DNA of 29,164 bases, taken from Fonticula alba. Taxonomy: Eukaryota > Opisthokonta > Rotosphaerida > Fonticulaceae. Where the stretch lies: assembly GCF_000388065.1 (NCBI RefSeq), contig NW_009242971.1:1553038-1582201 (forward strand), in the 5' to 3' direction. Position 1 is the stretch's first letter; each line of letters opens with the position of its first letter. Position numbers and translations under genes: made by a program. Below, piece after piece: positions 19,776 to 29,164 of the stretch. The notes below the pieces were generated by a model. It made no database searches. It saw only the letters and a list, made by a program, of their open reading frames with translations, and had not been told where the DNA came from.

Positions 19776-20735
19776 AACCCGGGGATGGTCACACACGCGT
19801 GCACACATGCGCACAACCGCACACACCGCACGCCGCACGCCTAGATCCAAGGCGGCGACCCGACCGGCACCGGCCAGGGCGGCGAGTCGGCCTGGGGGCC
19901 GGATGTCAAAGTGCGCGATGAGTACCATCGGGCTTCGCACTTGTCGCACAATGAGCGCGGTCTCCTGTCCATGGCCCACCCGCCGGGGGAGAAGGATGCC
20001 GGCACATCGCAGTTCTTCATCACCCTCAGCTCGGCCTGCACGCACTTGGACCGGAAGCATACCATCTTCGGCCGGGTGCTGGCCGGTTACCTGGTCGATG
20101 AGCATGGGGTCCGAACCAGTCCCGATGTCCCGGGCGGCGGGTCCGTCCTGCAGACAATGGAGCGCGTGGCCACCGACAAGCGCGATCGGCCGACCGAAGC
20201 GATTGTCATGCGCCGGGTGGTCGTTCGCCGGGATCCCTTCGAGGAGTTCCAAACACGCCATCGTGAGCAGGAGCAGCAGAAGGCCCGCGCCAAGGAGGAG
20301 CAGGAGCGGGTATGTCCCGAGGATGCGGCGTCCTCCCCCCCCCCCCCCCCCCCCCTTTTGCCCCGGCTGCCTCGCCCTTGCGTTGGCCCCTCCCTTTCCC
20401 CTCCCGCTGGCCATTGACATACGCAACCACCCCTGTCCACCGCTTCCCTCGGACTTCCCTGTCGGCCGGGCGCCCGGTTGCTTGGCGTGCAGATGGAGCG
20501 CAATCGAAAGCGCGTGCGCCCGGAGGCGCGCCCAGGTGCCACGGCCCAAACAATTGGCCGCTTCATCAGTGCGGCCACGGCCAAGTCCCTGCGCGTTCTG
20601 CCGGGAGGCGGGTCGGCCTCCGGGACGGCGACCCTTGTCCGGCCGCCGTCGGATGGCTTTGTCGAGCCGAGCCAGGCCCCAGCCAAAAAGCCTCGGTCCG
20701 GCCTGTCTGGCTTGTCAGACTTTTCCTCCTGGTAG
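17524..20735 (+). CDS. PPIL2: PPIL2 / Cyp60-type U-box peptidyl-prolyl cis-trans isomerase (6 exons, 690 aa)
   Basis: Exons: 17524-17729, 17990-18705, 18976-19094, 19224-19547, 19845-20309, 20493-20735; 2073 nt, exactly 691 codons with stop, every junction in phase. The protein starts [15 protein letters not shown], as in family members, and ends LSDFSSW, like the human FGDFSSW end. The U-box lies at about 45-95 ([33 protein letters not shown]). A second modified box covers roughly 130-240 ([20 protein letters not shown]). The cyclophilin domain spans about 400-585 and keeps FHR (447-449), [10 protein letters not shown] (456-465), SQFF (510-513) and H527; the residue equal to CypA Trp121 is His522. 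A charged helix (about 590-610) and basic tail follow. PPIL2 proteins are nuclear, spliceosome-associated U-box E3 proteins that can isomerise prolyl bonds. At 690 residues it is longer than human PPIL2 (about 520), mainly through inserts in exon 2 and a roughly 20-residue insert after FGRV. Start context GCCACGATGG is favourable. Confidence 0.95.
17730..17989 (+). other. PPIL2 intron 1
   Basis: Donor CG then GTGCGT, acceptor GTTTGCCAG, 260 nt, phase 2. Splicing joins FERR to [10 protein letters not shown] inside the U-box, as expected for the family. It contains a CATC tetranucleotide repeat (about 17851-17906) and a pyrimidine-rich 3' half. Confidence 0.93.
17851..17906 (+). repeat. (CATC)n tetranucleotide microsatellite
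   Basis: About 13 CATC units inside PPIL2 intron 1, upstream of its polypyrimidine tract. Confidence 0.95.
18706..18975 (+). other. PPIL2 intron 2
   Basis: Donor ATTG then GTATGT, acceptor CCTTCGCAAAG, 270 nt, phase 1. Splicing creates the aspartate of QLLIDDDDDPE, matching a conserved acidic linker position. The first half is a CTCTCCCT-type repeat. Confidence 0.93.
18728..18846 (+). repeat. imperfect CTCTCCCT tandem repeat
   Basis: About 120 nt of 8-nt units (CTCTCCCT) with variants, inside PPIL2 intron 2. Entirely pyrimidine on the sense strand. Confidence 0.93.
19095..19223 (+). other. PPIL2 intron 3
   Basis: Donor AAG then GTACGG, acceptor GCGCTCCAG, 129 nt, phase 0. It is the shortest intron of the gene and the only one without an obvious microsatellite. 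Confidence 0.9.
19548..19844 (+). other. PPIL2 intron 4
   Basis: Donor ATG then GTGCGT, acceptor CACGCCTAG, 297 nt, phase 0. It splits the catalytic core between FHRLIRNFM and IQGGDP. A (CA)n tract lies at 19740-19772. Confidence 0.93.
19740..19772 (+). repeat. (CA)n microsatellite
   Basis: About 16 CA units inside PPIL2 intron 4, about 70 nt upstream of the acceptor. Confidence 0.95.
20310..20492 (+). other. PPIL2 intron 5
   Basis: Donor CGG then GTATGT, acceptor GGCGTGCAG, 183 nt, phase 0. It contains a run of about 19 C (20336-20355). Confidence 0.9.
20336..20355 (+). repeat. poly-C run
   Basis: About 19 consecutive C in PPIL2 intron 5, on the sense strand. Confidence 0.92.
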
Positions 20736-20898
20736 GGTCCCAGCGTGCCTGCCCCCCCTTGCCGTCCGTGCGCGTGGGACCCCCTCCCCCTTCTTCTGTC
20801 CTCCTCCCTTCCCTCTTGCCTTTTTCTCTCCCTCCCAACCAATGCACCAATATCCTGAGAAGGCCTCTTCCGTGTATAGGGCGTGCCGGCCTTTCTAG

Positions 20899-20925
20899 AC
20901 GCACACACACACACACACACACACT
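20899..20925 (+). repeat. (CA)n microsatellite, PPIL2 3' flank
   Basis: About 12 CA units about 165 nt downstream of the PPIL2 stop codon, probably in or near the 3'UTR. Confidence 0.93.
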
Positions 20926-21196
20926 ATCTTGTCATTACCCCCTCTTCCTCTTGAAGCCTCCCTCTCTGCCACTGTGCCCGGCTGTGTCTATGTGTGTGCG
21001 CGTCCAGACGCGTGCCGGTGTGTGAACCTCTTCCCCCCCCCCCCGGAGGCAGCGGCGGGCTCTACACATGTCTACATTCTCTATTGTCTAATGGTCCGGG
21101 TGCATGCATAGCTCTCATGGACGCACGCACGCACACATACGCACGCACGCTCGCACGAGCGCACATATGTGCACACAGCCTCTCCTTTTTACTCTT

Positions 21197-21217
21197 TCTC
21201 TCTCTCTCTCTCTCTCC
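21197..21217 (+). repeat. short (CT)n repeat
   Basis: About 10 CT units in the convergent spacer. Confidence 0.85.
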
Positions 21218-21891
21218 CCCTCTGTGTCGTCTTATATCAAAAAAGCAGTGGCAAAATCTTTTGCGGACCCGGGCCCTTTCTTCCCCCCGCTCGCATGTCC
21301 CTTCACGACTCAGCAGAGGGGGCCACGCGCGCGCGCACGGCACCGACCTCCGTCTATGGTCGGGAGATCGCATGTGCGCGCGCATGCACTCCGGCATATA
21401 AGCCATGTGTTCCTCCACAGAGTGCAGGAGACAACGTCGAGGTGGGCATCGCGCGGGGGGAAGAGGCGGAGGGGGGGCGCATGCCGACAAGCGACGCGGA
21501 GAGGAGCCCATGCCGGGCGAGCGGGCGGGTGAACGGGTAGGAGGATGATGCCCGCCTGCATGTGGCTGGCCATCTCTCTCCTCCCCCCCCCCTCCCCCCC
21601 GCTCCCCTCGCTCGTCATCCCCATGCAGGATATGACTATGGCTGTCTACGCACACACACTGTCGCCTGTCAGCGTGCGCGCGCACATGCACAAGGGGCTC
21701 TTCTTCCCCCGGTGCTTATCGTCGTGTGCGTGGTCTTTTCTCGCGCGGATCGCCGTGTCACGGGGGTGGTGTTCTCCCCTTCTATCCGCCGTCTGGGTCG
21801 CTTTTGGCCCGCCTTCACATGTGGTCCCCCCCCCCAGGGGACCAGTGAAGTCCCGCGGATCGGGAAGGGGGGGGGGGACAAGAGGGACGAG

Positions 21892-24217
21892 TCACTCCGG
21901 CGACTGGGATGCCGGGCGCACGAGCCAGCCCTTGGAGCTAATCATCTCCGGAGCACGGGGAATGGCCACGATGATGCTGGTGGAAAAGCGCCGCCGGGCA
22001 GCCGCGCCGAAGGCCCCGCCCACATGGCGCTGCACATGCTGGGGCTTCACCTCGGGCAGCTGGATCTCCAGGGCAATGGACGACCCATCGCCGAAGGGGT
22101 CTTCGTCGTCGTCGTCGTCGTCCTGCTCGTCCTCTTCCTCATCGCGAAGGCTGGCCATGATCGGGGCCGGCGGTGGGGGTGCATATTGGGGCAGGCTCAG
22201 GCCGATGGGTTCCGGATCGAAGGGGGTCGAGCTGAGCGGCAGCGTCCGGGGCCTCGGCGATGTGCCGCCATCGCCGCCACCATCGGCTCCCGGGGCCGGG
22301 CCGCTCGGGGCCAGGGTGGCGGCTCTGCGTGGCGGCGAGTCGTCGACGGCCACACCCTGGCCTGGCGCCGACCGCGATGCATGGAGGAAGAAGAAAAACT
22401 CCTCAGCGACGGGGCTCTCCCCACGACCGATGGACTCCTCGACTGGCCGGTCTGCTTGCCGCTGCTGCTGCTGCTCCTCGTGGTGGTCATTTTCCACCTC
22501 CTCCTCGCTGTCGCTGAGCAAGTGGCTGGATAGCAGACCGAAGCCGAAGGACATGGCCGAGGCCAGGTTCGGAATGGCCGGCCTGGTGCGCTGCGTGTTT
22601 ACCACCATGCGCCGACGTGCTAGCCGGGCGGCCGACGCCCCGGTGCCGGAGGTGGCCGTGCTGGTGCCGGCATTGTCAGCTGCCGCGAAGACGGCCGCCG
22701 CCCGGACGGACACCGGCACCGGCGTCACCGTGGCATGGGTCCCGGCGGGGGTCACCGCCGCCGCCCCCCGGCACGGCCCGCCGGCCGAGGGGGATTCCTC
22801 GGCCAAAGTGGCCAGTCCCTGCGGGGAGAAGGAGCTCGCGCGGCGGGAGGAGCTGCGACTGCTGCCGGCGCTGCCGCCGGCACCACCCACGACCCCGGTG
22901 GCCGAGAGGTCCCCCCCGGAGGAGAAGACATTCTCATAGTCACTGTCGTAGGCAAAGTCCATGGCATCCTCCCAGTCGTAGTCGTGATAGTCTGCCAGCG
23001 AGGCGCTGGACTCGTTGGTGCGCGAGGGGCAGTGCGATGACATTGAGGCCGATGACTGGCGCCGGGGCGGCATCATCATCACCATCTGTCGAGCCGCGGT
23101 GACGGGCGGCCCCGGGCTGCTGGCGGTGGTTTGGTGCTCGTCATGCAGCAGCAAGGGCAGGGCCTCCTCATCGTGGAGGTACTCCTGCTGCTGGCGGAGG
23201 AGGCGCAGCAGAGCATCTCCCTGGTGGTGGTCCTCGGCCGGGTCGGCCAGGTCGGCCGGGGCCCGGAAGGGGTTGGAGTTGGAGATGATCCGCGTCACGC
23301 GACAGGGGCCGGCCGCCGCGGCCGAGAGCAGCGCCGGCCCACCGAAGCTGCGGCCAGGCGCAGCACGATGCCGGTGCCCGGGAGAAACCGCACTGCGCGC
23401 GTCCCGAGCCGTCGTGATGCGGGTCACCACGGCCATGTCGGCCCCAGCGTACCCCTCATGCGGGGCGTCCTCGTGCGCTTCCTCCGCCTCGGTGGCCGTC
23501 AAATGGACAAAGCCAAAGGAGGCGCCTGGCCGGGCCTGGCCCATGTCACCTGTGGCGGTGGTGGTGGTGGTGGCGGCGGCAGCCGCGGCCACAGCAGCGG
23601 TGTTCCACTGCTCCGGGTCGAAGTCGTCCTCCGAGTCGAGGTCCAAATCGGAGAGGGCCTCCAGCCGCGGGGCCGCCGGCGGGGCGTCCGTATCTTCGCC
23701 GTCGGGCCGGTCCGCCGGCGCCAGTCCACCGGCACGGGCGGTCTGGCCGGGCGCCGCATCCGGCGATGACCGCGCCTCGAAGGTGGCAACCAGCGGCGCC
23801 AGCAGCAGGTGGTCGGTGGTGACGCTCGGCAGGCCTCCTCCCACTGGGGCGCCCTCGTGCGGCTGAAAGAGCGGGTTGTGGAACACCTGCACCCCGGCGC
23901 TTGGCCAGAGGCCGAAGGGCTCGGTGGTGGCATGGTGGTTCTCCTCCTCCTCCTCCTCCTCCTCCTCCTCGTCCTCCGGCGCATCTTCTTGTTCCTCCAG
24001 GCCCTGTCTGCCCTGTGCTTCGTCCCCGGGCTGGCCGTCGTCGGCGGTGACATCGGCGGCGCCGGTGCGGCGACCGATGATGGTGCCGGGCGACCCGTCC
24101 CGGGGCGACGGGTCCGGCAGCAGGTCCTCCCGGCTACCCTCGAGCGACGTAGAGGCCGTCGAGGGCGATGGGCCCAGCCAAACGGTCGGCCAGCTGTCAT
24201 GGTGGTGGTCGCCATCA

Positions 24218-24265
<48 letters not shown>

Positions 24266-26643
24266 ATACTGCCATGGGGATGGGTGGTCCGTTGGTGCGC
24301 CAGGGCCGGCATCCCGCCGGCCGGCCCCAGGATGCGTGCATCGTCCAGCCACAGCGGCTGCCCAAGGGCCAGGGCATTGCGCAGGGTGGCCGACGACTCG
24401 GCCAGGCCGCCGGCGGCGGGCCCCCCGCGCCGGGAGGCCACTGGCAGCAGTGACGCCGGGCGGGTGCCACTCCCGGGGGATTCCTGGCCGGTGGTGAAGC
24501 CGAAGCTCCTGTGGCTGCTTGCGGCCGGCGGCGCGCCGACCGTGGTGCCTCCTCGGAGTGCGCGCTCCAGCGGCCCCGCCGGCAGGACATGAAGCGCCTG
24601 CTCCTCCTCCTCCAAGGCCAACAGCCTCAGGGGCGGGGGGAAGCTCGCCGACCGAGCCGGCATACCTCCAACCGGGGCGGCAGCGGTGTCAGCCCCGAGG
24701 GCCGGAGTGGTCAGCAAGTGGATTTGCCCCGCGCCACCGGGCACCAGGTCCAGTAGAGACGAGGCGTCGGGGGCGGTGGTGGTGGTGGTAGTGGCGGCGG
24801 CGGCGGCGCCGGCAGCAGTGGCAGCCGCGGCGGTGGCGGCGGCGGCGGCGACAGCGACAGCGGCGGCACTACCGCCGGCGCCGTGCGCGGCTGCATCCTC
24901 GACCGTCGGGCCGGCTGTCGCCGAGGCAGGGGTCGGCAGGATCGGCGTCCGCTCCAGGGTGCTCACCTCGCGCTCGATATCCAGTGACCACTGGAGAACC
25001 ATTTCGCTGAGCATGCTTTCGAAGGAGACCCCCCCTGCTGGAGCACCGGCCATGGTGGCTGCGGATGCCGTGGCAGCGGTGGCCCCGCCACGCAACCCGC
25101 CCACCGGCGGGAAGGGCCGCGCGGTGGTCGGATGGATGGCCGACCGCAGAGACCCGGCGGCGGCCTGCTGCTGTTGTTGTTCTTGCTGCTGCGGTGGCGA
25201 CGGCGGCAGCATGCGTCCGCCTGCGGCGCTGTGGGGGACAGTGGCCCAGCGGTGGTCGAGCGGCACGACATACGTGGGGTCCCGTGTGACCGCGGTCCAT
25301 TGGCCGACCTGCGGACGGTGGCGCTGTGACGCCATGGATGGGGTCACCCCGCCCCAGGGCCACCAATTCCGGCGCGCGGGTGCCTGCGAGGCCGTGGTCG
25401 AGGCCGCACCCGGGGCCGCGCCGGACAGCGATCCGGCTGTGGTCGCGGCGGGGGTGGGAGAGGCGGCGGCTGCACCGGCGGCGGGCCCAACACCCTCACC
25501 CCCATTGTCCTCATCATCATGGCCATCCTCGCACTGGACCCCGAAGCTGAGCCAGGGCGCACGGTGGCCACTGCCCGAGGAGGGGGCGACCTGCACGCCA
25601 TCGGCGTGGGAGGCGCCGGCAATGCGGTCGGCAAATGTGCAAATCGAGGCCGTGCTCCATGCACCCTGGCCGGCAGCGGCATGACCATCGCCATCCTTGT
25701 CATGGTCACCCCCACTGTGGGCGGACCCGATGCTGGCCGGAGCCCAGTGGTCGTTGTCCGGGCGCAGCAGTGGCTGCTGCTCCTCCGGCGTGCCGGGGCC
25801 CCACCATGGTGACTGCCGAACGGAAAGCCGGCTCGGCTGGCCGCCGGGCCGAATCCCAGCGCGGTGGTTCGAAGCCCGGACGTCATCATCATCATCATCA
25901 TCATCATCGACCGGGCACAGGCGTGGTGCACGGGGCGGGCTGCTGGGCCCCTCCGGCTCCTTTTCCTCCGGCGTGCGGGGCCTGGCGCCTGGCGCCGGCG
26001 ACAAGAGGGTCATCCGCTCCAGCTCGGCCACCAGCCGGGCCGCCTGGGCCACCAAGTTCGTTGTTTGGGCCCAGGTCACGGGTGTTGGCCGGCGAACGGC
26101 CGCGGTGGTGGCGCTGGCGGCGCTGGCGGCGGTGGCAGCCACCGAAGCCGGACGCATCAGCGGCGCCAGGGTGGCCTGCAGCATGGCCACCACATCGGCC
26201 TCGGCGGGGGCGGCCAGGTGGGGCCGGGCCGGGGCGCGGGTGGTGCTGTCTGTCGGCCGGGCACTTGGCGGCGAGACCGCCTGCACCGGGGCAGTCAGCG
26301 GCGAAAGGATGAAGGCCTCCTCCGGGGGGAGGTCTTCGGGGTGCTCGGCGATGTCGTCCTCTTCGCTGTCGCCGCCCTGGGGCAGCTGCTCCAGGTGTGC
26401 CGGGTGCTGGGCCGCGTGCAAATGGGGCCGGCTGGCAGCACGGCCACCAGCCACCAGCTCCCCCCCGCACGCACGGCCGGAGCCCCCACGGACAAACACC
26501 TCCGGCCACCAGTCGGACTTGTGGCACAGCTCCAGCGGCTGGGCCGGCGGCTCGGCCCTGGCGGCTGGCAGGGGTGGCGCCGGCGCCAGCGGCACCACCG
26601 GCGGGAAGGTGAACCCGGCGGCTCGGACAAAGGCCGAAAGGGA

Positions 26644-26674
<31 letters not shown>

Positions 26675-28762
26675 CGGTGCTGGTGCACTGGCGGTGGCGA
26701 CCGGGCCGGCTTGCGGGCCGGCACCTCGGGGGTGATCCACGCGGCCGTCTGGCGGCCGGGCCAGCCAGCACGCGAGGGGGGCTCGGAGTTGTTCCGGCGC
26801 AGGGTCGGCCGATCGGCCACCCGACCACCGGCCAGGCAATAGGCATTGTCATCCACCAGGTGCCCCGCGCCAAGGAGACCATCCGGCGAGACCGGGCGCG
26901 ACCGGCTGCTTGGCGCACCTGGGCGCCCGCCCGGGCCCGGGGACTGCCCCTGCTGCGGCTGCGACAGCGGCCGCGACTGCGACTGCTGCCTCGGCAGGCA
27001 GTGGGGCTCGGCAATGCCGACGGATGCACACCGGGAGGAGGCCTCGCTGGAGGAGATCCAGTCAAGCAGCTCCGCCGAGGAGACGCGCGACGGGGTGGCG
27101 GCAGGGCTGGCCACCATGCCCGAGGTGTTGTCCCCCTGCTCGGATGCCAGCGGGCACGGGCTGGACAGGTCCGATGCCAGGTCCTCCCCCCCGTCGGACA
27201 GCGGGTGCGTGGCCAGGAGTTCGCCTGCATGGGTGCCGGCGGCAGGGTCGGCCACCTGGCGCCAGTCCTCGTCGTCCTCCTCCTCCTCCTCATCGTCGCC
27301 GCTCTCCGGGTCGTCGTCGTGGTGGCGGGTGGCGGCCGCGCCCGCGAGGCCCGCCGGTGGAGACCGAAGGACGTGCCGGGTGGCAACAATGGCCGCGGCA
27401 GCGGCGGCCGCGGCGGCGACCGCCGGGTCGCCGCCGCTGCTGTGAACGCGCGCCATGGCGGCCGGCGGCCCTGAGGCGGGCGTCGTCCCGGCGCCGGCCG
27501 GCCCGGCCCCGAGCGATCGCGACCGGGTCCAGCCCAATTTCCCGGCGATGGCCGGGTCGCCCGCCGCGTCCAGCTCCTGGACCGTGTCCCAGCTGGCGAG
27601 CTCGTCGCCGGAGGAAGCCCCCGACCCGGAGCCGCTGCTACACTCGCTGGCCAGGGACTCGACCATCAGGGCCAGGGACTCGTCGGTGGCCGTCGACAGG
27701 AGCAGCGCCCCGGCGAACCCCTCGGTACCGGGGGGGGAGCCACCACTGTCGATGCGGTCCGCCGCACCGGCGTCCTCCGGCGAAGGGAGGCGCCCTGGCT
27801 CCGGGCTAGAGGAGGGAATGGAGTCGGGCGTGTCTGTGGGCCATGCCGGTGTGTCGTAGCCAGCCAGGCAAGCCGGAAAAGCGACAGTGGCCAGCATCGG
27901 GCACCGCGAGGCATTGATACAGAACGCGGACAGGACACACATGGAGTGAGAACAGCTGCATGTCGCGTATCACCATGAAATGCCCGCAGAGACATGTTTG
28001 TGTGTGTGTGTGTGTCTGCTGACAGTAGCGGATGGGCATGCGCGTGGCCCCCGGAAAAAGGCACCACCGAGCGATGATGCGCCAGTGCGGGTGCGCGGGA
28101 CATTCGCGCCAGGCTGAGGGGCCCCTTTTCTCCGGTCCCCCATTTCTTCCTCCGCCCCCCCCCCCCCCCCCTCCACCCCCGCGGTGCCGCGGCGAGCCTG
28201 TGCGCGTACCGTTTCGTGTAAAGCGCCGAGCTGCCGTCATGAGGCACCTTTCCGTGGGCACGATCATGGCAGCAGCCTTGCCCGACTGCAGCAGCACGGC
28301 ACTCGGCGGGGGGCAGCTGTCCTCCGGGGAGAAGAGCATGCCGCGGGCGGTGTCGGCCTCGCGGCCGACACTCGTCGGGGCTGGCGGCAGCATGGCTGAG
28401 ATGGCAGCGGCGGCAGCCACGGGCAGACCGTCTGGGAGACCACCTCTCAGCGCTGGCAGTGAGGCACGCTGGGCGTCGGCGAGGGGCTGGACAGCTCCGC
28501 CCTCCAGATCATACCAATCCGGCGGACAAACCAGACAGGTATTCGGGGACAGAGGGAGCTGGTCCTCCGGGTGCTTGAGAGCGGCTGCGAGGCTGGCCAG
28601 CTGCTCGAGGAACTGGGCGCGGTCGTCCGGCAAGCGGTCGCCTGTGTCGGCGGGTGTTCCCCGTGGCGCATGCGCGTGTGTGCGTGTGTGCGTGCGTGCG
28701 TGCGTGCGTGCGTGCGTGTGTGTGTGTGTCAGTAGCGGCCACATCCGCGGTCTTGTGTGCAT
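21892..28762 (-). CDS. giant low-complexity acidic/Ser/Ala-rich protein (about 2192 aa, at least 2 exons)
   Basis: The main exon is 27955-21892 (6064 nt without a stop). It joins in phase 2 to an upstream exon ending at 28248 (AG then GTGCCT). The upstream exon is open to an ATG at 28762, giving 6579 nt (2193 codons). However, its first 40 codons are a CA/GCAC repeat, and an acceptor (CCGACACAG) at 28644-28642 suggests the exon may begin at 28641 with the true start further upstream. N-terminal block, residues about 40-170: FLEQLASLAAALKHPEDQ, a CxxC in NTCLVCPPDWYDLEGG. The middle is disordered with polyA, polyS (about 16), polyQ, polyE and polyD tracts. Near residues 1820-1840 is an acidic-aromatic stretch (DYDWEDAMDFAYDSDYEN). 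The C-terminal about 65 residues look ordered (SSIALEIQLPEVKP, FSTSIIVAIPRAPE) after a D/E run. No signal peptide, membrane helix or known domain is seen; nuclear or scaffold function is only a guess. Confidence 0.72.
23938..23970 (-). repeat. GAG triplet tract encoding polyglutamate
   Basis: A CTC repeat on the plus strand reads as about ten GAG codons in the giant protein, followed by Asn-His-His. Confidence 0.9.
24221..24264 (-). repeat. AGC triplet repeat encoding polyserine
   Basis: A pure CTG repeat on the plus strand, but here the coding frame reads it as AGC (Ser), about 15 residues, followed by DDGDHHHD. The same repeat encodes Gln elsewhere in the window. Confidence 0.93.
25883..25909 (-). 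repeat. GAT triplet repeat encoding polyaspartate
   Basis: A CAT repeat on the plus strand read as GAT on the coding strand, about nine Asp residues in the giant protein. Confidence 0.9.
26647..26674 (-). repeat. CAG triplet repeat encoding polyglutamine
   Basis: About nine to ten Gln codons preceded by HQHRQ in the giant protein. Confidence 0.9.
27956..28247 (-). other. intron of the giant low-complexity protein gene
   Basis: Donor GGAAAG then GTGCCT at 28247, acceptor CGACATGCAG ending at 27956, 292 nt, phase 2. The intron contains stops in the downstream frame, a TG repeat (CA on the transcribed strand) and a C run (G on the transcribed strand) at 28157-28171. An alternative donor (CG then GTACGC at 28209) does not keep frame with this acceptor. 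Confidence 0.6.
28676..28730 (+). repeat. GTGT/GCGT alternating microsatellite
   Basis: TG units mixed with CGTG tetramers. On the transcribed strand it is a CA/GCAC repeat just upstream of a candidate acceptor at 28642, again the repeat-before-acceptor arrangement. Confidence 0.92.
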
Positions 28763-28916
28763 GCGTGTGTGTGTGTGTGTGGGTGGGCGGGCGCGTGTGA
28801 ACTCGGCCGGCTAGGGCGGTCGATCTTGCTCCTTGCGCCAGATCGCGCTCCTCGCGCGCCTCATGCTACACTCTCGTACTGCGCCCTCCCCCCTCCCCCC
28901 CCCCCCCCCCCCCCCC

Positions 28917-28947
<31 letters not shown>

Positions 28948-29164
28948 CCACATTCACCGACACACGGCCGTCGTGTGAGTGAGATTTCTCGCGGCCGTTC
29001 ACCGCCGCGCGCACATACCCGGCGCACACACGCTGTCCGCCCGTGGGAGAACCACGGAGGTCGGCCGGAAATCCACGCCCCAGCCGGCGCCGTGGTCGGT
29101 GCCCTAGCCACGGCTAAGATCTCTCCGGGGTCGCGAAAAATGCCAAATAGAACCTGGCCGACGC
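28763..29164 (-). promoter_or_regulatory. upstream region of the giant gene, with a candidate non-coding first exon
   Basis: On the minus strand a consensus donor (GCGCCGG then GTATGT) lies at 29018. The sequence before it, to the window edge, has no ATG, so it would be 5'UTR or part of a longer exon. The possible intron from 29018 to 28642 contains the long C runs at 28886-28945 (G on the transcribed strand) and the GTGC repeat. No separate gene is supported here. Confidence 0.35.
28886..28945 (+). repeat. long poly-C tract (about 60 nt)
   Basis: Near-pure C interrupted only by single T or G residues. It reads as a G-rich tract on the strand transcribed by the giant gene and is one of the longest homopolymers in the window. 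Confidence 0.92.

Larger units (their letters stand above)
20736..21891. other. convergent intergenic region between PPIL2 and the giant minus-strand gene
   Basis: Both neighbours end here (stops at 20735 and 21892). The 1.15 kb holds a CA repeat at 20899-20925, ACGC-type repeats at about 21120-21165, a CT repeat at 21197-21217 and short C runs. No canonical AATAAA signal is seen on either strand near the stops. Open frames lack any recognisable domain. Confidence 0.5.

Noticed and set aside
25864-27474. Long plus-strand open frame (536 codons) opposite the giant gene
   Set aside because: Poly-Ile, poly-Leu and Arg/Gly strings arise from the reverse complement of Asp, Gln and Ala tracts; no domain and no splice structure.

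Overview
The window is nuclear DNA of a GC-rich eukaryote. Genes carry spliceosomal introns (GT...AG, about 130-300 nt), ATGs often sit in a Kozak-like GCCATGG or GCCACGATGG context, and proteins are full of Ala, Gln, Ser, His and acidic homopolymer tracts. Introns and spacers are packed with microsatellites and long G or C runs. The one gene I can name, the U-box cyclophilin PPIL2 (Cyp60/CYC4), is eukaryote-specific. The overall look fits a GC-rich protist, possibly an opisthokont such as a nucleariid (Fonticula-like), but this is an impression and not a proven assignment.

Layout. (1) Positions 1-370, minus strand: the probable 5' end of a gene leaving the window on the left, with a clean GTGAGT donor and an intron ending exactly at the window edge. 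(2) 1239-2960, minus: a 573-residue protein with an Ala/Gly-rich, multi-hydrophobic C-terminal half, no family recognised. (3) 4644-8963, minus: a 1439-residue, mostly disordered protein with polyQ, polyH and polyA tracts; a probable 5'UTR intron lies just upstream. (4) 9390-12707: spacer with G/C runs and a 907-nt assembly gap (11310-12216). (5) 12708-16362, minus: a four-exon gene for a 1061-residue membrane protein with an N-terminal ubiquitin-like fold, a His-Ser repeat and at least one strong transmembrane helix. (6) 17524-20735, plus: PPIL2, six exons, 690 residues, divergent from gene 5. (7) 21892-28762, minus: a giant (about 2190-residue) low-complexity acidic/Ser/Ala-rich protein with at least one intron, convergent with PPIL2. 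(8) 28763-29164: its upstream region, with a possible non-coding first exon.

Functional reading. PPIL2 is a peptidyl-prolyl isomerase/U-box E3 protein associated with the spliceosome. Its divergent neighbour carries a ubiquitin-like domain and a membrane anchor, which suggests a role in ubiquitin-linked membrane quality control of the Herp/TMUB/Dsc3 kind; that part is inference. The two very long disordered proteins and the small membrane protein cannot be assigned. No rRNA, tRNA, transposon or CRISPR array is supported. The splice models were built by eye from splice-site sequence, phase continuity and, for PPIL2, family similarity; no alignment or RNA data were used.
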